A stretch of DNA of 28,239 bases from assembly GCA_038257245.1 (NCBI GenBank), contig JBBSJL010000012.1, forward strand, positions 1-28,239, in the 5' to 3' direction. Of this stretch, positions 7,628-15,272 are shown piece by piece. Position 1 is the stretch's first letter; each line of letters begins with the position of its first letter. The notes under the pieces were generated by a model, which saw only the letters and a list, made by a program, of their open reading frames with translations, was not told where the DNA came from and ran no database searches. The DNA is from JAGQNP01 sp038257245. GTDB lineage: Bacteria; Patescibacteriota; Saccharimonadia; Saccharimonadales; JACQNP01. Both the position numbers and the translations under genes were made by a program.

Positions 7628-8572
7628 ATGAGGTATTCATATTTGTATGGTGCTGAGGGTACGCCGGTTGCATATAGCCTCAGCACATACAAAGACAAAA
7701 CGCGCTTCGTCGTAGCAGCATTCTTGAGCTGTGTTTTTGTGATTGGGATAGTTTCCAGCAAACTAATCAACGCTAGCTCAAATACCGTGCAAGCTTCTCC
7801 AGATACAGTGGTTCAAGCAGAAAAAGAACCAACGCCGGAAACTGGATTAAATTCAATACCATCTGTTGCTACAGACCAAAACCTAGATACAAACGTTTCA
7901 ATTATAAAATCCCAAACGATAGATTTATCTGCCTGGTTATTGAGCCACGGGGGGCAATACAGTGTTTCTTTGTACGAAGACGGGTCGCCTTTGTCTGACG
8001 TTAAATCAAGCGAGCAATATTTTATGGCCAGCATTTATAAGCTTTATGTAGCCTATATTGGTTACCAAAAGGTTGATCAAGGTGTTTGGAATTATGATGA
8101 GCCTGCATATTTCGAAGATTGGACACGTGGCAAGTGTTTGGACGAAATGATTAGATCTTCTCATAGTCCGTGCGGTGAAAAAATGATGGCCGAAATCGGT
8201 ACTCCAAATATTCAAGCAGTTTTGAATGAATATGGACTGGAGAATACTTCGTTTACACAGTTTGTAACGTCTTCGGCTGATGTTGCCAATGTGCTTATAC
8301 GTTTACAGAAAAACTTAGATCTAAGCCCCGTATCAACCGAGAGACTAATGTCATCCATGGAAGGACAAATATATCGTGATGCGCTACCAAAAGGATTTGA
8401 CGACTGGAAAATGTACGACAAGGTTGGCTTTCGCGATCAAAACGAATACCACGATGTCGGTATTATCGTTAGCCCACAAGGCAAAACCTACATAATAGCT
8501 GTACTTAGTAATGGTGCTGGGACTAATAATTTAGCTAATCTTGCCCAGACAATCAAACAATCACTCAAGTAA
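7628..8572 (+). CDS. Membrane-anchored class A beta-lactamase-fold serine hydrolase
   Basis: Serine hydrolase of the beta-lactamase/transpeptidase-like superfamily, probably acting outside the membrane. A hydrophobic segment at residues 27-45 is an N-terminal anchor, followed by a Ser/Thr/Glu-rich linker to about 95. The active-site motif SxxK is SIYK (Ser135, Lys138) in FMASIYKLYVAY. SHS at 178-180 sits where SDN/SxN is expected, and DKVGF near residue 270 takes the place of KTG. Two cysteines (170 and 182) could form a disulfide. These changes resemble distant family members rather than a true drug-hydrolysing enzyme; the substrate is unknown. Confidence 0.8.
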   Translation: MRYSYLYGAEGTPVAYSLSTYKDKTRFVVAAFLSCVFVIGIVSSKLINASSNTVQASPDTVVQAEKEPTPETGLNSIPSVATDQNLDTNVSIIKSQTIDLSAWLLSHGGQYSVSLYEDGSPLSDVKSSEQYFMASIYKLYVAYIGYQKVDQGVWNYDEPAYFEDWTRGKCLDEMIRSSHSPCGEKMMAEIGTPNIQAVLNEYGLENTSFTQFVTSSADVANVLIRLQKNLDLSPVSTERLMSSMEGQIYRDALPKGFDDWKMYDKVGFRDQNEYHDVGIIVSPQGKTYIIAVLSNGAGTNNLANLAQTIKQSLK

Positions 8573-8616
8573 TAGTTGCTAAATCTCGTGTAGTTACTTA
8601 AATTTAGGTATATACG

Positions 8617-9831
8617 ATGACGGGTTTTCATAAACTATATACACTTGATGGAGGTAGCAGAAAGAGGTTATCTGTTTTATTAATATGCTTAGTACTTGCA
8701 GTTACATTGATCGTTACTTTCGTACTTGTTTCCAAAAAAGTGCAGACCAGTACCACAATCCCCAGTAGTCCTCAGGCTGTACAGTTGACACTGGCCCCCG
8801 AAGAAGAACGCACAGTACAGGGCAGGTATTTGTTTAGCGGAACAATTGTACTGGCAAGAGCAATAGAAAAATATGCCAATGGAGATTACGCGCAACCATT
8901 TAGTAAGCTTTCAACATTTGAACCAGAAAAATATGATGGCTGGATGGCAGATCTTGAATGCCCGGTTACATATAATAATGTTAGCTACCAAAAACAAATC
9001 GATGATCTAGTTTTTAATTGTCGACCGGAGTGGCTACCCAATTATTCGCAATATTTCAACTTTGTAAATTTATCCAACAATCACAGCAACAATATGGGAC
9101 TTGATGGTTTTTTAGAAACGCAGAATCACATGGACGAGGCTGGAGTACAGGTAGTTGGCAACTACGACCCGTCTGTGGTGGAGGACGACTGCGAGGTAAT
9201 GGCATTGCCAGTAAGGGTTATAGGTGCGAATGAAAAAGTAGAATCCGGAGAACTCCCAGTAGCATTTTGTGCCTTTCATTACTTTTTTCGTTTACCAAGA
9301 GCGGGGGAGATAGAAACAGAACAAAAGTACGCCAAAATTATGCCAGTCTTTGGGTTTATGCATATTGGTGTTGAATATTTACCTACGGCTGGGGTTGATC
9401 AAGTAAATGTCGGACATGCAATTATTGATTCTGGTGCCGAATTTGTTATTGGCAATAGCCCCCATTGGGTGCAAAATGGCGAAGTCTACATGGGTAAACC
9501 GATCTTTTATTCCACCGGGAATTTTATGTTTGATCAACTTGATTATGAGACCCAGCGCGGATTAAATGTAGATGTTTCCATCCAAGTAGGATATGACGAT
9601 AACATAAAAAAATGGCTAGAAATTGGTAGGAATTGCAAGGTTAGGCGTGATAATTGTTTGGAACTTGCCACGCAACAAGGTCTAAAGAAACCAAAGTTAA
9701 AATTGATCTATGCACCAATTGCTAGCAGTACCGGCAATCGAAAAGTAACTCAAAAAGGAGATGCCGTTCTTCAAGCTAGTGTAGAAGAACGTTTGGGCTG
9801 GGCATCAATGTCTGCGCAGCTGGGTCAGTAG
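8617..9831 (+). CDS. CapA-like metallophosphatase-fold protein, membrane-anchored
   Basis: Related to CapA/PgsA, linked in other bacteria to poly-gamma-glutamate capsule synthesis. It has one N-terminal membrane segment (about residues 18-39). Family blocks appear in order: FSGTIVLAR near residue 73, DLECPVT, NLSNNHSNNMGLDGFLET, HIGVEYLP and IGNSPHWVQ...GKPIFYSTGNFMFDQ. Two positions that normally hold metal ligands differ: the usual GD of the first block is GT, and the usual HxPH reads NSPH. Activity may be altered. Its stop codon abuts the stop of ychF with no gap, leaving no room for a separate terminator. Confidence 0.85.
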   Translation: MTGFHKLYTLDGGSRKRLSVLLICLVLAVTLIVTFVLVSKKVQTSTTIPSSPQAVQLTLAPEEERTVQGRYLFSGTIVLARAIEKYANGDYAQPFSKLSTFEPEKYDGWMADLECPVTYNNVSYQKQIDDLVFNCRPEWLPNYSQYFNFVNLSNNHSNNMGLDGFLETQNHMDEAGVQVVGNYDPSVVEDDCEVMALPVRVIGANEKVESGELPVAFCAFHYFFRLPRAGEIETEQKYAKIMPVFGFMHIGVEYLPTAGVDQVNVGHAIIDSGAEFVIGNSPHWVQNGEVYMGKPIFYSTGNFMFDQLDYETQRGLNVDVSIQVGYDDNIKKWLEIGRNCKVRRDNCLELATQQGLKKPKLKLIYAPIASSTGNRKVTQKGDAVLQASVEERLGWASMSAQLGQ

Positions 9832-10911
9832 TTACTTTGTAACGTTAAAACGGAATTCGACTACGTCATCTGGTTGCATGATGTAGTCTTTACCTTCGGT
9901 GCGAACTTTGCCGGCAGCCTTTGCGGCTGATTCTGAACCTGCTTCTACTAGGTCTTTGTAATCGATAATCTGGGCAGCAATAAAACCCTTTTCGAAATCA
10001 CCATGAATAACTCCCGCAGCTTGTGGAGCGGTGAAGCCTTTGCGGACTGTCCAGGCTCGGACTTCTTTTTCGCCTGCCGTTAGGTAGCTTTGTAACCCTA
10101 GTGTGTCATAAGCGGCATGGATTACTTTTACTAGCCCAGACTCACTAACACCATAGCTTTCTAATAATTCTACGCGGTCATTTTCATCTAGCCCACGTAG
10201 TTCGCTTTCTAGTTTTGCGCAAACGAACACGCTTATTGCGTTACCAACCAGCTTTTGTAGCTCGGATTTTTTAGCTTGATCCGCCAAAGTTTCCTCATCG
10301 ACATTGAACAAATATATTACTGGTTTAGCAGTCAAAAGGTGCAAGTCTTGAATGTCTTCTTCGTTGAAGTCATTTGAATAAAATAACGGGGTACCGTCGT
10401 TTAAAAGTTTGTGGACTTTTTCTAGCGCATCAGCCTGAGGTTTTAGTTTTGGGTTAGCGCGGGCTTCTTTTTGAAGTTTTGGTAATCGTTTTTCTACGGT
10501 TTGCAGATCAGCAAGGATAAGCTCCGTGTTTATAACTTCAATATCTTTTTTTGGGTCGTGTTTTTCGTCAACATGCTGAACATCCGGGTCTTCGAAAGCT
10601 CTCACGACATGGCATATGGCATTACAACTTCGAATGTTTGCTAGGAACTGATTACCAAGCCCTTCGCCCTGGCTTGCGCCGGCAACTAACCCGGCAATAT
10701 CTACAAATGTTACAGTGGCAGGTATGACTTTTTGTGCATTGTACATCTGTTCAAGTTTGGACAAACGGGTGTCGGGTACCGGGACGATTCCAGTGTTAGG
10801 TTCAATCGTGGCAAATGGATAATTAGCTGCCAAAATATTATTGTCAGTCAAAGCATTAAACAGGGTAGATTTGCCGACATTCGGCAACCCAACAATTCCT
10901 ATTGATAGCAT
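9832..10911 (-). CDS. ychF: Redox-regulated ATPase YchF (OBG family)
   Basis: Obg-family P-loop protein (OLA1/YchF) that prefers ATP and binds ribosomes. G1 is GLPNVGKSTLFNAL at residues 8-21; DIAGLVAGASQGEGLGNQFL covers G3. A coiled-coil domain follows, then the TGS domain near the C-terminus (RAWTVRKGFTAPQAAGVIHGDFEKGFIAA), as is usual. Its 359 aa is full length. The first 56 coding bases are also the end of the upstream recombinase gene in another frame. The 60 bases before the start show no convincing promoter, so the element may have replaced the native upstream region. Confidence 0.96.
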   Translation of the reverse strand: MLSIGIVGLPNVGKSTLFNALTDNNILAANYPFATIEPNTGIVPVPDTRLSKLEQMYNAQKVIPATVTFVDIAGLVAGASQGEGLGNQFLANIRSCNAICHVVRAFEDPDVQHVDEKHDPKKDIEVINTELILADLQTVEKRLPKLQKEARANPKLKPQADALEKVHKLLNDGTPLFYSNDFNEEDIQDLHLLTAKPVIYLFNVDEETLADQAKKSELQKLVGNAISVFVCAKLESELRGLDENDRVELLESYGVSESGLVKVIHAAYDTLGLQSYLTAGEKEVRAWTVRKGFTAPQAAGVIHGDFEKGFIAAQIIDYKDLVEAGSESAAKAAGKVRTEGKDYIMQPDDVVEFRFNVTK

Positions 10912-12577
10912 TTAAACCAACCTTTCGGTCTTTTGACAGGTTATTTGACAACTGGTCTGAAAAGTTAGTTTCGTGTAGTTGTTTTGTAAAGTACCCGTTG
11001 CTATTGTTAGCATAGTACCCAACTTGTTCTGTGGCTGGAATTGGTATTCGACCCCATATAGTTATCTCCTTTTTCGTTGCTTCGATTTTAGTAACTAGTT
11101 TTCTAATTATTGATTTCTTATCTGTAAAATCTAAGCTTTCAACTAATTTTATCACGCCGTCAATCAGTTGTTCCACTGGAATAACAGGCTTGTTAAGAAG
11201 TTCTGCTTCAATGCCTGACATCTCAGACACAATATCAGCCCGTTTAGTGTTGGTTTCGTGGAAGTTATCTTTGTAAAGCCGTTCTGACATTACTCCCTGA
11301 CCGTAGGCTTTAGTGTAGCGACGTTCCTCATCATCTAAGCCCTTGTGACGCTTCTTGAGTGCTACAAGCTGACTTTCAAGCGGGGAAGAGGACTTCTGCC
11401 AGCGTTCCGCTTGCTTAACGACTAACGATGGGTCACTAAGCAACGCTTTTATATTGTTCCACACTAGTGCGTCAAAGACGGGTGCGTTGATACCGTGCTC
11501 AAAGCACTCACGAGGTAGGGGATACTTACTCAGCCTGTCTGTGCAACGGTAGTAAAGGTTTCCTTTGTTGGCAGGGTCACCAGTACGAGCCTTGCCGCAT
11601 ACGCAATTTACTAAGCCAGCGACAAGGTACTGATTCTTGCTGTTATTGCGTGTATTCACCCTCTTATGGAGTGCTAAATGTACTTGTACCTTATCAAACA
11701 GCTCTGGGCTGACGATTGCTGGTACTTCTATGCTGAGCCATTCCTCCATAGGACGACGCTTGCGACTACCTTTAATCACCTTGCGGTATTTTTGTTCGGG
11801 GTTTTGCGGGTTCTTGGTCGGAACGGATTCGCTCTTGTTGTAGTAGTGAATACCTTTGTAAGTCGTGTCCCTCACCATACGGTCAAGCGTTCCGCCACTC
11901 CATTGTTCTCGTTTTCCTTTGGGTGGGGCAATGCCTTGTTCAAATAGTTGACGCTTTACCTCGTGCTTTGACATACCCGAAGCGATCCACTCAAATATCT
12001 GTTTAACGACTTTGGCTTGAGCCTTGTTGATAGAGAAGTATCCGTCACGAGCGTCTTCACCAGATTTTATGCGTAGGTGATAATCATAGCCATACTTCGG
12101 CTGATAGCCTAAGAGCTTTTTGTTCTCACGCACTTTTCGGACTTTACCAAGACGCATACGCTCAGTAATCTTGACCCTCTCGTATTCATGGAAGATACCC
12201 ATAACACTACCCATCATGATTTCTTCGCTGCTCTGCCCGTTGATGTCGTGTAGGCTGATGTACTCAATTCCACACTCACGCAACTCCTCCAAGATAATCT
12301 CTTGGTGAAGAAACTTGCGTGATACACGCCCTCTGTCGTAAGAGTAGAGGACATCAAACTTCTTGTCCCGTGCGTCTGAACGCATACGGTCTAAATCGGG
12401 TCGCTCAATGATAGCCCCACTCCAACCCTCGTCCTTGTATATGCACTCTGGGAGCAGTAAGACCTCGCCCTCATCTTGTTTGATTCGGGCTAGTAGCTCC
12501 ATCTCCTGACTTTTGATTGTTTGTTCTTCTTCTTGCTGTGCCGTACTGACACGCATATAGATTGCTGCTTTTTTCAT
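10856..12577 (-). CDS. Large serine recombinase (integrase)
   Basis: Site-specific recombinase likely responsible for integrating the element. Residues 1-145 are the resolvase catalytic domain, with Ser11 in YMRVSTAQQ, Arg59-Pro in ERPDLDRM, and DRGRVSRKFLHQE (81-93). A recombinase domain follows (about 158-260). A zinc ribbon has Cys325, Cys327, Cys345 and Cys358, then a charged coiled-coil (about 395-460). At 573 aa it is typical. The last ~19 codons lie inside the 5' end of ychF, which suggests that the reading frame crosses the junction and its C-terminus was completed by host DNA. ATG overlaps the TGA of the HTH gene upstream. Confidence 0.95.
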   Translation of the reverse strand: MKKAAIYMRVSTAQQEEEQTIKSQEMELLARIKQDEGEVLLLPECIYKDEGWSGAIIERPDLDRMRSDARDKKFDVLYSYDRGRVSRKFLHQEIILEELRECGIEYISLHDINGQSSEEIMMGSVMGIFHEYERVKITERMRLGKVRKVRENKKLLGYQPKYGYDYHLRIKSGEDARDGYFSINKAQAKVVKQIFEWIASGMSKHEVKRQLFEQGIAPPKGKREQWSGGTLDRMVRDTTYKGIHYYNKSESVPTKNPQNPEQKYRKVIKGSRKRRPMEEWLSIEVPAIVSPELFDKVQVHLALHKRVNTRNNSKNQYLVAGLVNCVCGKARTGDPANKGNLYYRCTDRLSKYPLPRECFEHGINAPVFDALVWNNIKALLSDPSLVVKQAERWQKSSSPLESQLVALKKRHKGLDDEERRYTKAYGQGVMSERLYKDNFHETNTKRADIVSEMSGIEAELLNKPVIPVEQLIDGVIKLVESLDFTDKKSIIRKLVTKIEATKKEITIWGRIPIPATEQVGYYANNSNGYFTKQLHETNFSDQLSNNLSKDRKVGLNAINRNCWVAECRQIYPV

Positions 12578-12759
12578 TTCTTCTTCCTTGTGGAGTGGTT
12601 GGCTATAAATTTCTGCAAGGCTGTCTCACTTATGCGGTAACCTCTGCCCAGTTTAACGGCTTCCAGCTTTCCGCTTTTAATGTAAGTTAGTACGCTTTGC
12701 CAGTGGATTTGCAGTATATCTGCAACTTCCTGTACTGTATGAAATTTATAGTCAACCAT
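12574..12759 (-). CDS. MerR/excisionase-type HTH DNA-binding protein
   Basis: A 61-aa winged-HTH protein of the excisionase (helix_turn_helix_17) type. TVQEVADILQIHWQSVLTYIKSGKLEAVKLGRGYRI is the typical helix-turn-helix plus wing, with a Lys-rich tail. The ATG at 12759 is preferred over one four codons upstream (12771) because GGAG lies about 6 bases before it. The TGA overlaps the recombinase ATG (ATGA), so the two are translationally coupled. Likely roles are directionality factor for excision, or regulator acting on the repeat cluster upstream at 12963-13071. Confidence 0.85.
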   Translation of the reverse strand: MVDYKFHTVQEVADILQIHWQSVLTYIKSGKLEAVKLGRGYRISETALQKFIANHSTRKKK

Positions 12760-12814
12760 TGTAATCTCCATTATTAGTTAATTGTTAGTAAATATCAATA
12801 CCAATCTGTCTAAT

Positions 12815-12949
12815 TCACTTATTTATCTCCTTATCAATCTGTTCAAATAATTTGTTAAATACCTCGTCTAAGATGTTAGACTCGTCTTCCACAACCTTGT
12901 ACTCAATCGTTGGTTGTTCTGGTGGCGTTGCTGCTTGCTTTGTCTTCAT
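12815..12949 (-). CDS. Small acidic protein (44 aa)
   Basis: A short gene between the HTH gene and the repeat cluster. ATG at 12949 is preceded by AGGTGG five bases upstream, a good Shine-Dalgarno, and the frame runs 44 codons to TGA. The peptide has a Pro/Gln-rich start (TPPEQPTIEYKVVEDE) and an amphipathic acidic helix (SNILDEVFNKLFEQIDKEINK). It is probably the first gene of the operon with the HTH and recombinase genes. Function unknown; a helical partner of the HTH protein is possible. Confidence 0.55.
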   Translation of the reverse strand: MKTKQAATPPEQPTIEYKVVEDESNILDEVFNKLFEQIDKEINK

Positions 12950-12962
12950 TGCTTCCACCTAG

Positions 12963-13071
12963 GGTGAGTTACCAATGCAGAACAGTAACCAATAGAGTTA
13001 TTCAATAAACAGAAATTTACTGTATTGGTGACTGTATGCTGTATAGGTGAGTTACCAATATAGGTAACTGT
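12963..13071. repeat. Cluster of five GTTACC-type repeats with a perfect palindrome
   Basis: Five copies of a 13-16 bp motif close to CAGTTACCAATA.AG lie in 110 bp. Three read forward (12968-12980, 12982-12997, 13051-13063) and two reverse (13020-13035, 13059-13071). The 14-mer GGTGAGTTACCAAT is repeated exactly at 12963-12976 and 13046-13059. Copies four and five form the perfect palindrome GTTACC-6-GGTAAC (13051-13068). The cluster sits just upstream of the 44-codon/HTH/recombinase operon, so it may be an operator array, recombinase accessory sites or iterons. Confidence 0.8.
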
Positions 13072-13108
13072 TCTATATAGAGACCTATGGGTACGGTAAT
13101 CATGCTGC

Positions 13109-13456
13109 TTACACATCATGTACCTCATCGTCTGTCGGCTTTATAGGGTTGGCACCTGGGAACAGTGCTTCTAGCTTATTGTCGTGAATGTACTGGTCTA
13201 CTGCCCGCATGGCTGCGTCCCGTATGAGGTCTAGAAAAGCACTCTCGCCACGAAACTCAATCGGCTCAGCCCAGCTTTTCCCAATCCAGAACCTCGGCAT
13301 TTGAAACCATAGGTCATCAAATTTAGTGGACGGGCGTACTGTGCAGTGAGCAACCCACATTTTTAGGCTTGGTATGGCTACACTAACGTACAGAATGCTT
13401 TTGTTAAGGTTCTCTGCATAGACCTTTGCCGTAATGTCGGTAGTTTCTATATACAT
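13109..13456 (-). CDS. Unrecognised 115-aa element protein
   Basis: Not recognised. The protein is soluble and mixed alpha/beta. It is rich in aromatic residues in the middle (FDDLWFQMPRFWIGKSWAEPIEF) and followed by a helix (FLDLIRDAAMRAVDQYI). A GGGGG Shine-Dalgarno lies about six bases before ATG. Its start overlaps the end of the upstream gene by ten bases, so both are likely translated together. The cluster of repeats starts shortly after its stop. Similar short genes beside recombinases often help in DNA maintenance, but nothing in the sequence proves this. Confidence 0.6.
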   Translation of the reverse strand: MYIETTDITAKVYAENLNKSILYVSVAIPSLKMWVAHCTVRPSTKFDDLWFQMPRFWIGKSWAEPIEFRGESAFLDLIRDAAMRAVDQYIHDNKLEALFPGANPIKPTDDEVHDV

Positions 13457-13824
13457 GACGAACCCCCGTTAATGTCGTGCCACAGCTTGTGCAGCAGGTC
13501 GTACCACTCATCTGTGCTACGGTAACGATTGCAAAATACACGGTCTAGCTGTGCTTCTATGAGTTCCATGTTCAGACACTTGCGACGACGCTGGTCTATA
13601 TAGAACTTCTGGCGTAACCAAGTTGGCTTACGTTTGCCAGCTTGCTCAAAAAGCCACTTGGCTGTACTAAGCTGCTGACGTGTGATTGTTATTTCGATTT
13701 TAGATGAAACTCTCATCTGAGAAGTTGTATCTTTAATCGGTGTTTGGTGGTCAATAGCACTATTTGTGTGCTCAGACCCATTTTGTTTGTTTTGGTTGTG
13801 ATTTACTTCCTTAAAGTAATTCAT
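13447..13824 (-). CDS. Unrecognised 125-aa basic element protein
   Basis: Not recognised. Residues 1-40 are hydrophilic and Asn/Gln/His-rich. From about residue 45 the protein becomes strongly basic: ITITRQQLSTAKWLFEQAGKRKPTWLRQKFYIDQRRRKCL. This could bind nucleic acid. AAGGA lies nine bases before ATG. It overlaps the following gene (13456) by ten bases. Upstream, between it and the 317-aa gene, lies the repeat-rich gap at 13851-13990. Confidence 0.6.
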   Translation of the reverse strand: MNYFKEVNHNQNKQNGSEHTNSAIDHQTPIKDTTSQMRVSSKIEITITRQQLSTAKWLFEQAGKRKPTWLRQKFYIDQRRRKCLNMELIEAQLDRVFCNRYRSTDEWYDLLHKLWHDINGGSSCI

Positions 13825-13850
13825 TGTTATTGTCCTTAGGTTTATGGAGT

Positions 13851-13890
13851 ACCGACGAGTTCGCTATTAAGTCGGTGGATTCCTGCGAAC
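13851..13890. repeat. Two interleaved perfect inverted repeats
   Basis: ACCGAC (13851-13856) is complementary to GTCGGT (13871-13876). GTTCGC (13859-13864) is complementary to GCGAAC (13885-13890). The order arm A, arm B, A', B' would form a pseudoknot in RNA or alternative cruciforms in DNA. Loops are 2, 6 and 8 bases. It lies between two minus-strand element genes. Confidence 0.5.
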
Positions 13891-13954
13891 CTGAATCTAG
13901 GGTATTTCAAACAGGAGCAATAGTCGTTGAATCGGTTTTATGTTGTATGGAAGT

Positions 13955-13990
13955 GGTTCAATTGTGGTTCAATCCGGTTCATTCTGGTTC
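13955..13990. repeat. Four GGTTC repeats in helical phase
   Basis: GGTTC recurs at 13955, 13966, 13976 and 13986, a spacing of 11, 10 and 10 bases, within a longer imperfect unit TGGTTCAAT. The last copy and a half overlap the 3' end of the 317-aa gene. One-turn spacing puts all copies on one face of the helix, as in protein-binding arrays. Confidence 0.55.
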
Positions 13991-14932
13991 GTCTGGTGCA
14001 AGAAAGCCGAGTTCTATAAGTACCTCGTCAGGAAAAAGAGTTACTTTAGCACCCGCCCTATACAATTCTGCATCGAGTTCATAAATATCTATTTTCTCAT
14101 CTAGTGCTTCTTCACGAGTTATAGTTGGACGAAAGACGATACGCTTATCCTCCCTAATAGTGGGGAAGAATAACGCTCTCAGTGTTGGCGTAAAACCTGC
14201 ACTACTTAATACCGTACTGATGTTGCGTGCTGTCTTGTCGGTGTTAGGCTTAAATAGCTTGTTTGGGTTGCTAATGGACTGCTCCATTAGTTGGTCTAAC
14301 ACCGAATCAACATGTGCTTTTTTAAGTTTTAGGGCATCGTTTACTAGGATTAAGCCGTTTAATTTATAAGTGAGAGTGTATTCAGGTATGAACCACATTC
14401 GTGGTGGTCGAGTTTCTTCTTCGTCATCTGATTCCTCATGTCTTTTCTGAAGTTCCTCAACCGCTATTTTGCTATATTTGTCCAATACGGTTTGCGTATG
14501 TTCGACTATTTTCTTTTGCTCTGGCGAGAAGTCAGGGGTCTCATTATCGGCAATAATACATAGTCTATCTATCTCGGCGATGTGGTAATCGATGTATTTA
14601 CTGGGGTTTTTAATGTACTTAACGGGGCTCTCGTTGCTCTCATGTAGTCGTTCCAAGAATTTCTGAACATCATATGCCGCATGAATATAATCGACTTGCT
14701 TCCATATCGGTTCGTATTTGATATTGGACAGCTTAGCGTTATGTTCATACAATTTCTGTAGTTCGTTCACTAGTAATACATACACACGGTTAATTTCCTT
14801 TAGGTCAAAGTCTGGGCTGTGAACAACGATTTGGTACAAGTTAAAAATGTTTATTACGCTAGTTGCGTATTCATTCAATGCTTTCGCTACTGCATAATCG
14901 TTGGCTGCATTAGATTTATTTGTTGTTCCCAT
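13979..14932 (-). CDS. Unrecognised 317-aa element protein
   Basis: Not recognised. The first ~165 residues are predicted largely helical, with several Tyr/Leu-rich helices. A short acidic linker (ESDDEEE) follows. The C-terminal part begins with WFIPEYTLTYKLNGLILVND and includes a segment (PNTDKTARNISTVLSSAGF) resembling a nucleic-acid-binding helix pair, although this is only a pattern impression. No membrane segment is present. TATAAT on the minus strand (14944-14949) sits 11 bases before the ATG, giving a leader of about five bases. It is the first gene of the leftward element operon. Confidence 0.65.
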   Translation of the reverse strand: MGTTNKSNAANDYAVAKALNEYATSVINIFNLYQIVVHSPDFDLKEINRVYVLLVNELQKLYEHNAKLSNIKYEPIWKQVDYIHAAYDVQKFLERLHESNESPVKYIKNPSKYIDYHIAEIDRLCIIADNETPDFSPEQKKIVEHTQTVLDKYSKIAVEELQKRHEESDDEEETRPPRMWFIPEYTLTYKLNGLILVNDALKLKKAHVDSVLDQLMEQSISNPNKLFKPNTDKTARNISTVLSSAGFTPTLRALFFPTIREDKRIVFRPTITREEALDEKIDIYELDAELYRAGAKVTLFPDEVLIELGFLAPDEPE

Positions 14933-14943
14933 AAGTTGATAAC

Positions 14944-14949
14944 ATTATA
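14944..14949 (-). promoter_or_regulatory. -10 box of the leftward element operon
   Basis: TATAAT on the minus strand lies 11 bases before the ATG at 14932. No good -35 is visible. It lies back-to-back with the -10 box of the divergent gene (15002-15007), so both could share control. Confidence 0.45.
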
Positions 14950-15001
14950 GGTTATTTGCAACAAAGGTAGTAGCTATACCTAACAGATAAAGCCACTTGT
15001 C

Positions 15002-15007
15002 TATAAT
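15002..15007 (+). promoter_or_regulatory. -10 box of the small HTH gene
   Basis: TATAAT about 31 bases before the ATG at 15039; the hexamer 17 bp upstream is poor. A Shine-Dalgarno (AGGAG, 15029-15033) follows, so this gene has an ordinary leader. Confidence 0.45.
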
Positions 15008-15038
15008 TAAAAGAGAGTTGATACAAAAAGGAGTTATT

Positions 15039-15272
15039 ATGGCAATCAAAAATGCTGTTGGGCGACCACCAAAGTTCAATATAAAAACCGTAGACAAATT
15101 AACATTTTATATTCAACGAAACTACAACGTTAGTGATAGTTGTAAATTTGCTAGGATTTCAAGGTCTACTTACTACAAGTACCTAAGGACTGAACCGCTA
15201 TTCGCAGATAGCATTGCTACCGCACAGGACAATGCTAATAAGGTTAGTTTTAATTTCCGTACATATCTCTAG
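15039..15272 (+). CDS. Small HTH protein (77 aa), terminase-small-subunit or resolvase-HTH like
   Basis: A 77-aa protein starting at ATG 15039, chosen for its AGGAG Shine-Dalgarno; an upstream in-frame start at 14997 overlaps the promoter. GRPPKF is followed by a predicted helix-turn-helix, KLTFYIQRNYNVSDSCKFA then ISRSTYYKYLRTEPLF, the pattern seen in phage terminase small subunits and other HTH_Tnp-type domains. A short helix (FADSIATAQDNANK) ends it, with no nuclease or oligomerisation domain. It may be a regulator of the element, or the 5' remnant of a longer terminase-type protein. Confidence 0.65.
   Translation: MAIKNAVGRPPKFNIKTVDKLTFYIQRNYNVSDSCKFARISRSTYYKYLRTEPLFADSIATAQDNANKVSFNFRTYL

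Noticed and set aside
12946..13128. 60-codon minus-strand ORF over the repeat array
   Set aside because: It lies across the GTTACC repeats, overlaps the end of the 115-aa gene and start of the 44-codon gene, and its composition reflects the repeats.
13824..14084. Plus-strand 86-codon ORF covering the phased GGTTC repeats
   Set aside because: It crosses the inverted-repeat region and the 3' end of the 317-aa gene, with no Shine-Dalgarno or recognisable content.
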